A stretch of 17,093 nt of DNA from Candidatus Roizmanbacteria bacterium. Lineage in GTDB: Bacteria > Patescibacteriota > Microgenomatia > UBA1406 > GWC2-37-13. Both the position numbers and the translations under genes were made by a program. The stretch lies in NCBI GenBank assembly GCA_024653985.1, contig JANLIS010000089.1:1-17093 (forward strand), written 5' to 3'. The notes beneath the pieces are model-generated. The model searched no databases, was not told the DNA's origin, and saw only the letters and a program-made list of their open reading frames with translations. Positions 1 to 5,744 of this stretch are shown here, piece by piece (the first letter of the stretch is position 1; every line of letters starts with the position of its first letter).

Positions 1-136
1 ATTGCTGCGGATTTTTCTCTGCTTCCAAAAAGCCAGGATAGAGAAGTGGTCCTTTTACCTCTCCATAAATAACTACGGCGAAAATAATAAAGAGGGGAAG
101 AATTATTTTAAAAAATCTGAATTTATCAGTAAACAT
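1..136 (-). CDS. Membrane-anchored protein, C-terminus cut off by the window edge
   Basis: An open frame on the minus strand starts at an ATG one base after the stop of the upstream dehydrogenase-like gene and runs off the left edge after 45 codons. Residues 9-23 or so form one hydrophobic segment (IILPLFIIFAVVIYG) preceded by a basic N-terminus (FTDKFRFFK). This looks like a signal anchor or first membrane helix, followed by the start of an extracytoplasmic part (EVKGPLLYPGFLEAEKN). I do not recognise the family. The tight spacing suggests it is the third gene of the glycosyltransferase operon, so a role in surface polysaccharide or glycoprotein assembly is a reasonable guess, but only from context. 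Confidence 0.6.
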   Translation of the reverse strand, partial: MFTDKFRFFKIILPLFIIFAVVIYGEVKGPLLYPGFLEAEKNPQQ

Positions 137-137
137 T

Positions 138-872
138 TTATTTGTAGGTTTTATTCTGCTTAAGAATAATTTTTGAAATCGGATCAGCTATAGTTTCATT
201 AAGAATTTGGCAATTGGAAATAACACAGTGGCCGCCGATTTTGCCGGGATAATTTTTTAGGACCGGTCTGACCACGTGAGGCATCTTTAGTTTTTTATAA
301 CCTTCGTTATAGGTTTCATTCCATTTCGTATAGGCTTCCTCAAGAGAAATTTTGTTTTTATTGCAGATCATCGCCATTTCTTTTTGAAAGATAATATTCC
401 AGCCATAATATGTTGTATCCATCAGCTTGGCGATTTCCGTCGTCCTGGCATTTTTAAATACCTCTGTTTTTAAACCTAACTTTTTATAGTATTTTTCCGC
501 CTTTTTACCGGTGGTTAGCGAAGCCGGGCCAATATATTTTATAAAAGTTTTTATTCCCTGATATAAATTCGGGTGGACACCTCTGATGGGGGAATGACAG
601 ATAAGACTTTTTGTTTTTCTATAAATTTTATCAGTTGTACCGGGAGCAACAGTTGATTCTATGATTGTAAGGGTTGGCGTGTAGTCTTTAATTGCCTTAA
701 TAACGATTTTTATAAATTGTTTACCATATGGTATACATATATGAAGAACATCAATCTTCTGTTTTTTTATAAAATCATTTTTTCGATCTTTAGTAAAAAC
801 ACGGTGTTTCTTTTCAACGATTTTTTTAACTGCCGATCCGACTTCGCCTATTCCAAAAATTCCAATATTCAT
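138..872 (-). CDS. Nucleotide-sugar dehydrogenase-like NAD(P)-binding protein, short form
   Basis: Related to the UDP-glucose / UDP-ManNAc dehydrogenase family, which oxidises nucleotide sugars to uronic acids with NAD. The Rossmann loop is GIGEVG (residues 7-12). ESTVAPGTT (72-80) is the family's dinucleotide-domain motif, TEIAKLMDTTYYGWNIIFQKEMA aligns with the central helix (about 145-167), and GGHC (213-216) matches the catalytic-cysteine motif of the family (GGHCIP in WecC). At 244 residues it lacks the roughly 150-residue C-terminal UDP-binding domain of the usual 400-450 residue enzymes, and no second copy lies nearby in the window. It sits two bases behind the GT2 gene, so the pair is probably co-transcribed. 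It could be a reduced dehydrogenase using a different carrier, or a relative with another substrate. The fold assignment is strong; the reaction is uncertain. Confidence 0.75.
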   Translation of the reverse strand: MNIGIFGIGEVGSAVKKIVEKKHRVFTKDRKNDFIKKQKIDVLHICIPYGKQFIKIVIKAIKDYTPTLTIIESTVAPGTTDKIYRKTKSLICHSPIRGVHPNLYQGIKTFIKYIGPASLTTGKKAEKYYKKLGLKTEVFKNARTTEIAKLMDTTYYGWNIIFQKEMAMICNKNKISLEEAYTKWNETYNEGYKKLKMPHVVRPVLKNYPGKIGGHCVISNCQILNETIADPISKIILKQNKTYK

Positions 873-874
873 AA

Positions 875-1828
875 TTATATTTTGTATTTCTGTTTTCTCA
901 ATAAATATATGATTCTTTCCTGATTATGCCGAAATTCCTTGAGCATATCAGCAATAAGTGCCAGAAAAAAAAGTAATATCCCTATCATCATAAGTCCAAG
1001 AGCTACACCAATAAATGTCTTGTACGGCGATGTTTTATGAAGCACTATATAGCGAATGAACATAAAGGTTCCAAGGGCAATTCCAGAAAAAGTCAGAATG
1101 GCAGCGGGAATCCCGAAGAATTTCATCGGTTGGACATCGCGCGTAGTTCTGGCGATGATCGCCATACTGCTCTTTCCATATTCCCAGAGAGAGCCTGATA
1201 TCTTTGATTTTCTGCCCGGAAAATACTTTACAGAGATTGGGACTTCCTGGATAATCAACCCTAAGTCAATCAAGTTTAAAAACACTTCCTGCGTATATGT
1301 AAAATCACCATAGACGACTAACCGTAGTGCCGCCTCCTTACTGTAAGCACGAAACCCGCATTGCGTATCGGTAAATTTACCATTCACGAGAAAACTTACT
1401 AAGCGGGTAAATAATTTATTTCCAATATATTTAAGTAGTGACATATGACGAATGCTTTTTTTTGCCAAAAATCGCGAACCGGTAACCATATCCGCTTTTT
1501 CCTGAAGAATAGGTTTTATTAAAAGCGGTATTTCCGATGCGTCAAACTGATTATCTCCATCGATCGTGACGATAATATCCGCTTTTAAATGTAGTGCCGC
1601 ATCCCGTCCGTCCCGAAATGTTTCGCCTAGTCCTTTGTTTCTTTTATGCCTTACAATATGAGTCACGTGAAACTTTTTTGCTACAATCACGGATTTATCG
1701 GTTGAGCCGTCGTCGATGACGACCGTTTCGATTTTATTTATGCCTGAAATTTTTTTTGGAATTGATCTTAGAACATCCGGAAGGGTTTTTTCTTCGTTAT
1801 AGCAGGGAATGATAATGACTAGTTTCAT
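875..1828 (-). CDS. Family 2 glycosyltransferase, polyprenyl-phosphate sugar synthase type, with two C-terminal membrane helices
   Basis: A GT-A glycosyltransferase resembling DPM1/GtrB/ArnC, which move a sugar from a nucleotide donor to undecaprenyl or dolichyl phosphate on the cytoplasmic face of the membrane. From the N-terminus: IIIPCYNEEKTL (about 5-16), VIDDGSTD (about 41-48), the metal-binding TIDGDNQF, GSRF, then QCGFRAYSKEA. Two hydrophobic segments near residues 240-262 and 272-298 would anchor it, followed by a basic tail. The start is taken at the ATG 1828 because AAGGG lies six bases before it and the protein then begins MKLVIIIPCYNE as in relatives; the upstream TTG at 1843 would add five residues. 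It is the first gene of a minus-strand operon with the dehydrogenase-like gene. Sugar and acceptor cannot be read from the sequence. Confidence 0.9.
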   Translation of the reverse strand: MKLVIIIPCYNEEKTLPDVLRSIPKKISGINKIETVVIDDGSTDKSVIVAKKFHVTHIVRHKRNKGLGETFRDGRDAALHLKADIIVTIDGDNQFDASEIPLLIKPILQEKADMVTGSRFLAKKSIRHMSLLKYIGNKLFTRLVSFLVNGKFTDTQCGFRAYSKEAALRLVVYGDFTYTQEVFLNLIDLGLIIQEVPISVKYFPGRKSKISGSLWEYGKSSMAIIARTTRDVQPMKFFGIPAAILTFSGIALGTFMFIRYIVLHKTSPYKTFIGVALGLMMIGILLFFLALIADMLKEFRHNQERIIYLLRKQKYKI

Positions 1829-1905
1829 AATTGCCCTTGACAAAATTAAATTAACTAATTACACTGGTAATTGTAGCATATAACCTACAATTTAGATACA
1901 AATTT

Positions 1906-2535
1906 ATGAAAAACGTACTTTTCAGGATTGGCTTGGTGGTTTTCGTTTTCGCTTTATTAGTGGTTGTTCCTCATAATTTTAATCTTATTTTTGGTTATGC
2001 AGCCGGCACTCCTGGCTGTACCAATGAAAAACCAGCTCAAGTAGTTTTATATGAGCCAAATCACGCTTTATTACCCAAAGCTACCGGAGCCGGGGAAGTC
2101 AGACTCAACTGGTTAAAGGCAACCAGAGCTAATAAATACACCATCGGTTTTGGAACTTCATCCGGTAATTATATCTACGGCGCAGCAAACATCGCTGATA
2201 CCAATAACTATACGGTAGGCCATTTGAATCCAGGTACCAGATATTATTTTGCTGTTAAGGGAGTAAATGGATGTATGCCGGGCGACTGGTCTCGAGAATG
2301 GTCAGCCGTAGTCGGCAGAGGCGGAGGAACTTCGACATTGACTTATACGGGATCTAGAGATACCGGTAGTGTCGTTCCTTCCATCGTACTGAAAAAACAA
2401 GGAACCGGTGGTGGAAATGTAGTTCCAACAGTGGTTGTCCCGTCAGTTGTAGAACAAAATCTACCACTTGTTGCTGAACCAACGCCAAAGATTGGCTTTT
2501 TCCAAAAAATTCTTAACTTTCTCTTGGGAAGATAA
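1906..2535 (+). CDS. Secreted fibronectin type III domain protein
   Basis: A 209-residue exported protein. Residues 1-32 are a signal peptide or anchor (MKNVLFRIGLVVFVFALLVVV). An FN3 fold spans about 45-137, with VRLNWLKATRANKYTIGFGTSSGNY, the LNPGTRYYFAVKGVNGC strand pair typical of FN3, and a final WSAVV strand. Two cysteines (38 and 123) could form a disulfide in the exported state. A low-complexity Gly/Val/Pro linker follows (138-193), and the protein ends with the short amphipathic basic tail IGFFQKILNFLLGR. It is divergent from the GT2 operon with 77 bases between. FN3 domains usually mediate binding at the cell surface; the ligand is unknown. Confidence 0.8.
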   Translation: MKNVLFRIGLVVFVFALLVVVPHNFNLIFGYAAGTPGCTNEKPAQVVLYEPNHALLPKATGAGEVRLNWLKATRANKYTIGFGTSSGNYIYGAANIADTNNYTVGHLNPGTRYYFAVKGVNGCMPGDWSREWSAVVGRGGGTSTLTYTGSRDTGSVVPSIVLKKQGTGGGNVVPTVVVPSVVEQNLPLVAEPTPKIGFFQKILNFLLGR

Positions 2536-2722
2536 TAAAAGAATCTTTCAAGAGAATATACTCCGCATCAGTTTTCGTGTTCTTTGATACAACTGATGTA
2601 TGAACAAATCATCTTCATTCCATTTTTTCCTTGATATTTTTGGTCTGGATGTTGATAGTGTTATTCTCGCAAGGAAAGAAGATCGCTCGAAAGGCTCCTG
2701 TTAAGAAAAGAGGCTAACTTCT

Positions 2723-2731
2723 TGATATAAT
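2723..2731 (+). promoter_or_regulatory. Extended -10 promoter (TGATATAAT), probably for tRNA-Leu
   Basis: TGATATAAT fits the extended -10 consensus TGnTATAAT exactly. No good -35 is seen 17 bases upstream, which extended -10 promoters can do without. A transcript starting near 2738 would carry a leader of about 140 bases containing the inverted repeat and then the tRNA. Confidence 0.45.
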
Positions 2732-2746
2732 GTAAGCAAAATACTA

Positions 2747-2851
2747 CCAATACTACAAATAAACAAATACTGCCAATGAATGGTAAAATATAAAACAAAT
2801 GATTAAATAATTTGATTATTTTTTCATTTATTTGCTTATTAGTAGTATTGG
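2747..2851 (+). repeat. Long inverted repeat (22-base arms) upstream of tRNA-Leu
   Basis: The arms 2747-2768 (CCAATACTACAAATAAACAA plus AT) and 2830-2851 are reverse complements at 20 of 22 positions, separated by 61 AT-rich bases. The word AATACTRC also recurs as direct copies around 2740-2772. No T-run follows the right arm, so this is not a classical terminator. It may be a processing stem or leader structure for the tRNA transcript. Confidence 0.65.
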
Positions 2852-2876
2852 TCGGATTGGGTTATTCTTTGAAAAA

Positions 2877-2961
2877 GCCGCTGTGGTGAAATTGGCATAC
2901 ACGCAGGTTTTAGGAACCTGTGCCCTAATAAGGCGTGGAGGTTCAAGTCCTCTCAGCGGTA
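2877..2961 (+). tRNA. tRNA-Leu, anticodon UAG
   Basis: An 85-base type II tRNA. The acceptor stem pairs GCCGCTG (2877-2883) with CAGCGGT (2954-2960), with one G-U at the end. The anticodon stem is CAGGT/ACCTG around loop TTTAGGA, giving anticodon TAG at 2911-2913. A long variable arm (TGCCCTAATAAGGCG region) is as expected for leucine. The T arm is GGAGG-TTCAAGT-CCTCT. The discriminator is A2961, and CCA is not encoded (ACTT follows). Confidence 0.95.
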
Positions 2962-3000
2962 CTTTCTCTAAATTTCAGATATTTTTCAAACTTGTTCACT

Positions 3001-3006
3001 TATAAT
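3001..3006 (+). promoter_or_regulatory. -10 box TATAAT of the cytochrome b5 gene
   Basis: A perfect TATAAT ends exactly six bases before the ATG at 3013. Transcription would begin at or within a base or two of the start codon, so the mRNA should be leaderless. No Shine-Dalgarno sequence is present and the -35 region is weak. Confidence 0.55.
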
Positions 3007-3012
3007 ATAAAT

Positions 3013-3522
3013 ATGAACGTAAAGAATGAATTGGTAATTGGAATTATTGGGTCTGTCTTTGTTGTTTTTTTAACTATTTTTTTTGTTAGTCAGTATAAAA
3101 ATTTACAAAATCAATTTGAAGAAGGTTCCAAAGGTAAAATAACTACCCAAAAAATTAATCCTTCCCAAAATATCAGTACAAACTTGACGGTTGAGGAAAT
3201 TTCAAAACATGGATCAGAAGTTGATTGTTGGCTGATCATCAACAATTCAGTTTATGACGTTAGCCAATATTTGATTCTTCATCCTGGTGGAAAAGACAGG
3301 ATCATTCCTTACTGTGGTCAAGACGCCACAAGTGCTTATTCAACCCAAGGTGGAAAAGGCTCTCACTCTATAATTGCCAATGGGGAACTTGAAAAACTAA
3401 AGATCGGACAGTTAAACGAAATTGTCAATATTACCGAAACAAATATTAGGATCCAAAATGATATAAAATCAATTAAAAGTTCAGGAAAAAATGAAAAGGA
3501 GAGAGAAGATGATAATGACTAA
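3013..3522 (+). CDS. Membrane-anchored cytochrome b5-like heme-binding protein
   Basis: 169 residues. Residues 8-26 form one membrane helix (IGIIGSVFVVFLTIFFV), a polar linker follows (27-57), and then a cytochrome b5 domain (about 58-135). The domain shows TVEEISKHGSEVDCWLIINNSVYDVSQYL, the heme-ligand motif HPGG (90-93) and a second ligand candidate His118 in GKGSHS. Cytochrome b5 domains carry one b-type heme for electron transfer. Here the domain should lie outside the membrane if the N-terminus stays inside. The tail (150-169) is charged. The start at 3013 is chosen because an earlier in-frame ATG at 2935 lies within the tRNA and because of the TATAAT six bases upstream. The end overlaps the next gene by 14 bases, indicating translational coupling to a possible heme-binding membrane partner. 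Confidence 0.88.
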   Translation: MNVKNELVIGIIGSVFVVFLTIFFVSQYKNLQNQFEEGSKGKITTQKINPSQNISTNLTVEEISKHGSEVDCWLIINNSVYDVSQYLILHPGGKDRIIPYCGQDATSAYSTQGGKGSHSIIANGELEKLKIGQLNEIVNITETNIRIQNDIKSIKSSGKNEKEREDDND

Positions 3523-3769
3523 TTTATATATTTTATCCAGAAAGTTCCATCGGATTTTAGTACTGATAATATCTGTGGTCGGTTTGCTTATGGCTTTAAC
3601 CGGGATGTTACTTAAATATACATTCATCGCCAAAAAGTTTACTTTTATCGATTTGGGTTTGGTCAGATATATTCACAATAACTTAAGTCCGATTTTTTCC
3701 GTTGTTTTTTTAGGAATGCTTATCACAGGCATTTTCATGTATATTTTTACCTTCCCAAAAAATAAATGA
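3509..3769 (+). CDS. Small two-helix membrane protein with paired histidines, PepSY-TM/cytochrome b-like
   Basis: 86 residues, two membrane helices (about 16-38 and 60-81). Each is preceded by a histidine: RKFHR (His14) and RYIHNNLS (His56). The pattern FHRILVLIISVVGLLMALTGMLL resembles the first helix of PepSY-associated transmembrane proteins and small diheme cytochromes b, in which such histidines hold heme b. Heme binding is therefore inference from pattern. The start at 3509 has AAGGAG seven bases upstream; the in-frame ATG at 3491 lies before that site. It overlaps the cytochrome b5 gene by 14 bases, so the two proteins are probably made together and may form a small electron-transfer pair. 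It ends in TGA, 15 bases before the convergent transporter gene. Confidence 0.7.
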   Translation: MIMTNLYILSRKFHRILVLIISVVGLLMALTGMLLKYTFIAKKFTFIDLGLVRYIHNNLSPIFSVVFLGMLITGIFMYIFTFPKNK

Positions 3770-3784
3770 TTTATTGAATGGCAG

Positions 3785-4537
3785 TTAGTTTTCTCTAAGC
3801 AGGAGCATAAGAACGTACATAAGTGCTATCCCGGCAACAAACGGCAAAGCTTGGATCCATTTTTTTTGCTCCTTATAATCGCGATGAAGATCAGGGATAA
3901 GATCTGAACAAGAAATATAGATAAATATTCCGGCCGAAAAAGCCAAAAGTATTGGTAGACCTGCTTTAAAACTATTTATAAAATAAAATCCTAATATTCC
4001 ACCCATTACAGCTGTAAGGGCCGAAAGCCCATTGACGATAAGGGCGGTTTTTTTACTTAAACCTGAATGTACAAGGATACTAAAATCGGCAATTTCCTGA
4101 GGAATTTCATGGGCGGCGATAGCAACTGTGGTCATTAGTCCCAAAGTTGGATTAGCAAGATAAGTGGCGGCAATGGTAATTCCGTCAATAAAGTTATGAA
4201 TTCCGTCACCAATAATAATCAAGAATATGGTCGGTTTTATCCCGTGAGTATGTTCATGATGATGAAACCATAAAAGAAATCTTTCGATAAAGAATGATGT
4301 GATAACCCCCAAAAATGCCGGCAAAAAGATGTTAATATCAAGTCCAAGACTTTCCGCTTGCTCGACAGCTTCAGGAAAAAGATCAAGAAAAGCTGTCGTC
4401 AATATTACTCCTGCAGCAAAAGACACTAAATAAGGGATAATGTTTTTAGTAAGCATTTTTTTCCACAGGATCATGATCGCACCGCTTAAAGATAATAGAC
4501 TTATAAAAATATTGGCTATGATTATTTGTGTCAGCAT
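3785..4537 (-). CDS. ZIP family metal transporter
   Basis: A 250-residue polytopic protein of the ZIP family, which brings zinc, iron or manganese into the cytoplasm. The two signature helices are present: GDGIHNFIDGITIAATY (HNFIDG at 114-119) and AIAAHEIPQEIADFSIL (HEIPQE at 143-148), whose His, Asn, Asp and Glu residues form the metal site in known ZIPs. A histidine-rich loop HHHEHTHG (92-99) sits between helices, as is usual, and EAVEQAE follows an early helix. About eight membrane segments. The start is the ATG at 4537, one base after the stop of the Fur-type gene; a longer frame to 4564 would overlap the regulator and adds MDFVRIVNN with no family support. Co-transcription with a Fur/Zur regulator suggests a repressed uptake system. 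Metal choice is not readable with certainty; zinc is favoured. Confidence 0.92.
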   Translation of the reverse strand: MLTQIIIANIFISLLSLSGAIMILWKKMLTKNIIPYLVSFAAGVILTTAFLDLFPEAVEQAESLGLDINIFLPAFLGVITSFFIERFLLWFHHHEHTHGIKPTIFLIIIGDGIHNFIDGITIAATYLANPTLGLMTTVAIAAHEIPQEIADFSILVHSGLSKKTALIVNGLSALTAVMGGILGFYFINSFKAGLPILLAFSAGIFIYISCSDLIPDLHRDYKEQKKWIQALPFVAGIALMYVLMLLLREN

Positions 4538-4538
4538 A

Positions 4539-4919
4539 TTATTGACAATCCGGACAAAGTCCAAAAAATTCTAGGTTATGTTTCTTTATCACAAATTTTG
4601 ATCGTTCTTCAACTGATTTCAAGAGAGAACTTTCTTTCATCTCTACATCTTTTACATCTCCGCACTTTTCGCAAACTAAATGATGATGGTGCTCATTTTT
4701 GTTTTTTAACTCATATCTTTTTTTTCCTTCACCGAACAATATGACATTGACCATTTCAGATTTAATCAAAAGACTGAGAGTTCTATAAACAGAGGTAAGA
4801 TCAATCTTATTTTTAAGATAATCGTTTATCTCGTTAGCAGAAACGGGCTTGGATAAATGTTCAAGCGCTTCAAAAACCAACTTTCTCGGTTTTGTATATC
4901 TAATTCCAATTTTTGTCAT
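4539..4919 (-). CDS. Fur family metal-responsive repressor, probably Zur-like
   Basis: 126 residues, close to normal length for Fur/Zur/PerR. The N-terminal winged helix shows RYTKPRKLVFEALE, SANEINDYL and DLTSVYRTLSLL (recognition helix, about 41-52). Then come HHHH (77-80), CEKCG (83-87) and the C-terminal CPDC (122-125), forming the structural zinc site with four cysteines. The family represses metal-uptake genes when metal-loaded. Here the next gene is a ZIP transporter one base away, and a perfect palindrome lies within the promoter just upstream, so autoregulation of a regulator-transporter operon is likely. Zur is preferred over Fur because ZIP proteins most often move zinc; iron or manganese remain possible. 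The start has no Shine-Dalgarno site and appears leaderless. Confidence 0.92.
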   Translation of the reverse strand: MTKIGIRYTKPRKLVFEALEHLSKPVSANEINDYLKNKIDLTSVYRTLSLLIKSEMVNVILFGEGKKRYELKNKNEHHHHLVCEKCGDVKDVEMKESSLLKSVEERSKFVIKKHNLEFFGLCPDCQ

Positions 4920-4925
4920 TTATAA

Positions 4926-4954
4926 ATTATTGCAAATGATTTGCAATATTGCAA
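4926..4954 (-). promoter_or_regulatory. Promoter and Fur/Zur-type operator of the regulator-ZIP operon
   Basis: Reading on the minus strand: -35 TTGCAA (4949-4954), 17-base spacer, -10 AATAAT (4926-4931), then six bases to the ATG at 4919. The core TTGCAAATGATTTGCAA (4930-4946) is a perfect palindrome, and pairing continues two bases further on each side (4928-4948). It covers the whole spacer and half of the -10 box. An AT-rich palindrome of this size and place is typical of a Fur-family operator, so a bound repressor would block RNA polymerase. A further TTGCAA follows at 4949. Confidence 0.75.
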
Positions 4955-4976
4955 GAGTAAAATCGGGACGCTCTTT

Positions 4977-5014
4977 AAATAAGGTCTGTCCTAAAAAAAG
5001 GTCCGTCCTTATTT
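4977..5014. repeat. Direct repeats within an inverted repeat, fur-dsbA gap
   Basis: AAGGTCTGTCCT (4981-4992) and AAGGTCCGTCCT (4998-5009) are 12-base direct repeats with one mismatch, 17 bases apart. The outer parts AAATAAGG (4977-4984) and CCTTATTT (5007-5014) are perfect reverse complements, so the same stretch can fold into a hairpin. It lies between two divergent genes, so a terminator role for them is not expected; an operator or a chance product of a short repeated word are both possible. Confidence 0.55.
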
Positions 5015-5040
5015 TTCAACACAAATCCCCATAAAGATGA

Positions 5041-5046
5041 TAAAAT
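5041..5046 (+). promoter_or_regulatory. -10 box TAAAAT of the dsbA-like gene
   Basis: TAAAAT ends six bases before the ATG at 5053, the same distance as in four other genes of the window. The -35 is weak and there is no Shine-Dalgarno site, consistent with a leaderless mRNA. Confidence 0.45.
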
Positions 5047-5052
5047 TAATCC

Positions 5053-5703
5053 ATGAATAAAAACACCACAATCATTTCTATAGTTTCCGTATTAATCACT
5101 TTTCTTTTTTTGTTTGGAGTTTATAAGCTGGTCAATAAACCTGAAATCACATACTTTCCTCAAGCAAAAGAACTGAAGGCCAGTGACCATATTAAATGGT
5201 CTCCAACCAAAAAAAATATATTAGTTGAATATAGTGATTTTCAATGCCCATCATGTAAAGAAGCCCATGATTTTTTGAGCACTATAGAAGCTTCCAAAAG
5301 TGCCGATCTTTTAATTACCGAAAAAGTAACCCTTGTTTACAGATATCTCCCTCTTTACCAGATACATGACAAAGCCAATGTTTCTGCATATGCAGCCGAA
5401 GCAGCTGGAATTCAAGGAAAATTCTGGGAAATGTTAGATATGTTATTTGACAATCAAACATCTTGGTCTATCAGTAATGATGTCCTAAAAGAATATTTTG
5501 TTGAGTACGCAAAGGAACTAAAACTTGATGTTGATAAGTTTACAAAAGACTTTGAGTCACAGGAGGTAAGAAACCGGGTTGCACAAGATCTGAGAGAAGC
5601 TGAACAAATAGGAGTGGATTCAACACCGACTTTTTTCTTAAATGGACAAAAGATTGTAGTTAACTCATACGAAGAATTTAAAAAATTATTAAAAGAATTA
5701 TAA
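5053..5703 (+). CDS. DsbA-like thioredoxin-fold thiol:disulfide oxidoreductase, membrane-anchored
   Basis: 216 residues. A membrane anchor at about 7-25 (IISIVSVLITFLFLFGVY) is followed by an exported thioredoxin-fold domain with a helical insertion. The active site is CPSC in YSDFQCPSCKEAH (Cys65, Cys68), and the cis-proline loop is GVDSTPTFFLNG (Pro192). WEMLDMLFDNQTSW is the usual helical-domain motif of the DsbA/BdbD group (DSBA_2-like). Such proteins introduce disulfides into exported proteins and need a membrane reoxidant such as DsbB or VKOR, none of which is seen in the window. It is followed by an alpha/beta hydrolase 41 bases downstream. The N-terminus with its -10 box six bases upstream fixes the start. 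Confidence 0.92.
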   Translation: MNKNTTIISIVSVLITFLFLFGVYKLVNKPEITYFPQAKELKASDHIKWSPTKKNILVEYSDFQCPSCKEAHDFLSTIEASKSADLLITEKVTLVYRYLPLYQIHDKANVSAYAAEAAGIQGKFWEMLDMLFDNQTSWSISNDVLKEYFVEYAKELKLDVDKFTKDFESQEVRNRVAQDLREAEQIGVDSTPTFFLNGQKIVVNSYEEFKKLLKEL

Positions 5704-5719
5704 CTTTTTGCCAAGCTTA

Positions 5720-5740
5720 TTCTGACCTCGGAGGTCAGAA
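5720..5740 (+). promoter_or_regulatory. Perfect palindrome containing the hydrolase ribosome binding site
   Basis: TCTGACCTC-G-GAGGTCAGA (5721-5739) is a perfect inverted repeat, and one more T-A pair extends it to 5720-5740. The strong Shine-Dalgarno GGAGGT (5730-5735) lies in the 3' half, nine bases before the ATG at 5745. In RNA, a hairpin here would hide the ribosome binding site. There is no T-run after it, so it is not a typical terminator. It could instead be a DNA operator. Confidence 0.65.
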
Positions 5741-5744
5741 ACGG

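Larger units (their letters stand above)
2536..2876. other. Non-coding gap between the FN3 gene and tRNA-Leu
   Basis: No convincing gene is seen in these 341 bases. The first part (2536-2720) holds only frames under 35 codons. The second part contains an extended -10 box (2723-2731) and a long inverted repeat (2747-2851), listed separately, which together look like the start and leader of a transcript reading into the tRNA. Confidence 0.6.

Noticed and set aside
717..923. Plus-strand frame opposite the dehydrogenase and GT2 genes
   Set aside because: It is a shadow frame over well-supported genes, with low-complexity Phe/Asn/Ser content. Other antisense frames over real genes were dropped for the same reason.
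2600..2717. Two very short frames, one (2600-2704) of 34 codons and one ending at 2717 with a hydrophobic run and the basic tail GKKIARKAPVKKRG
   Set aside because: Suggestive of a tiny membrane peptide but too short, without ribosome binding site, and the second needs a TTG or internal start.
2935..3012. Upstream in-frame ATG of the cytochrome b5 gene
   Set aside because: It overlaps the 3' half of tRNA-Leu and precedes the TATAAT box.
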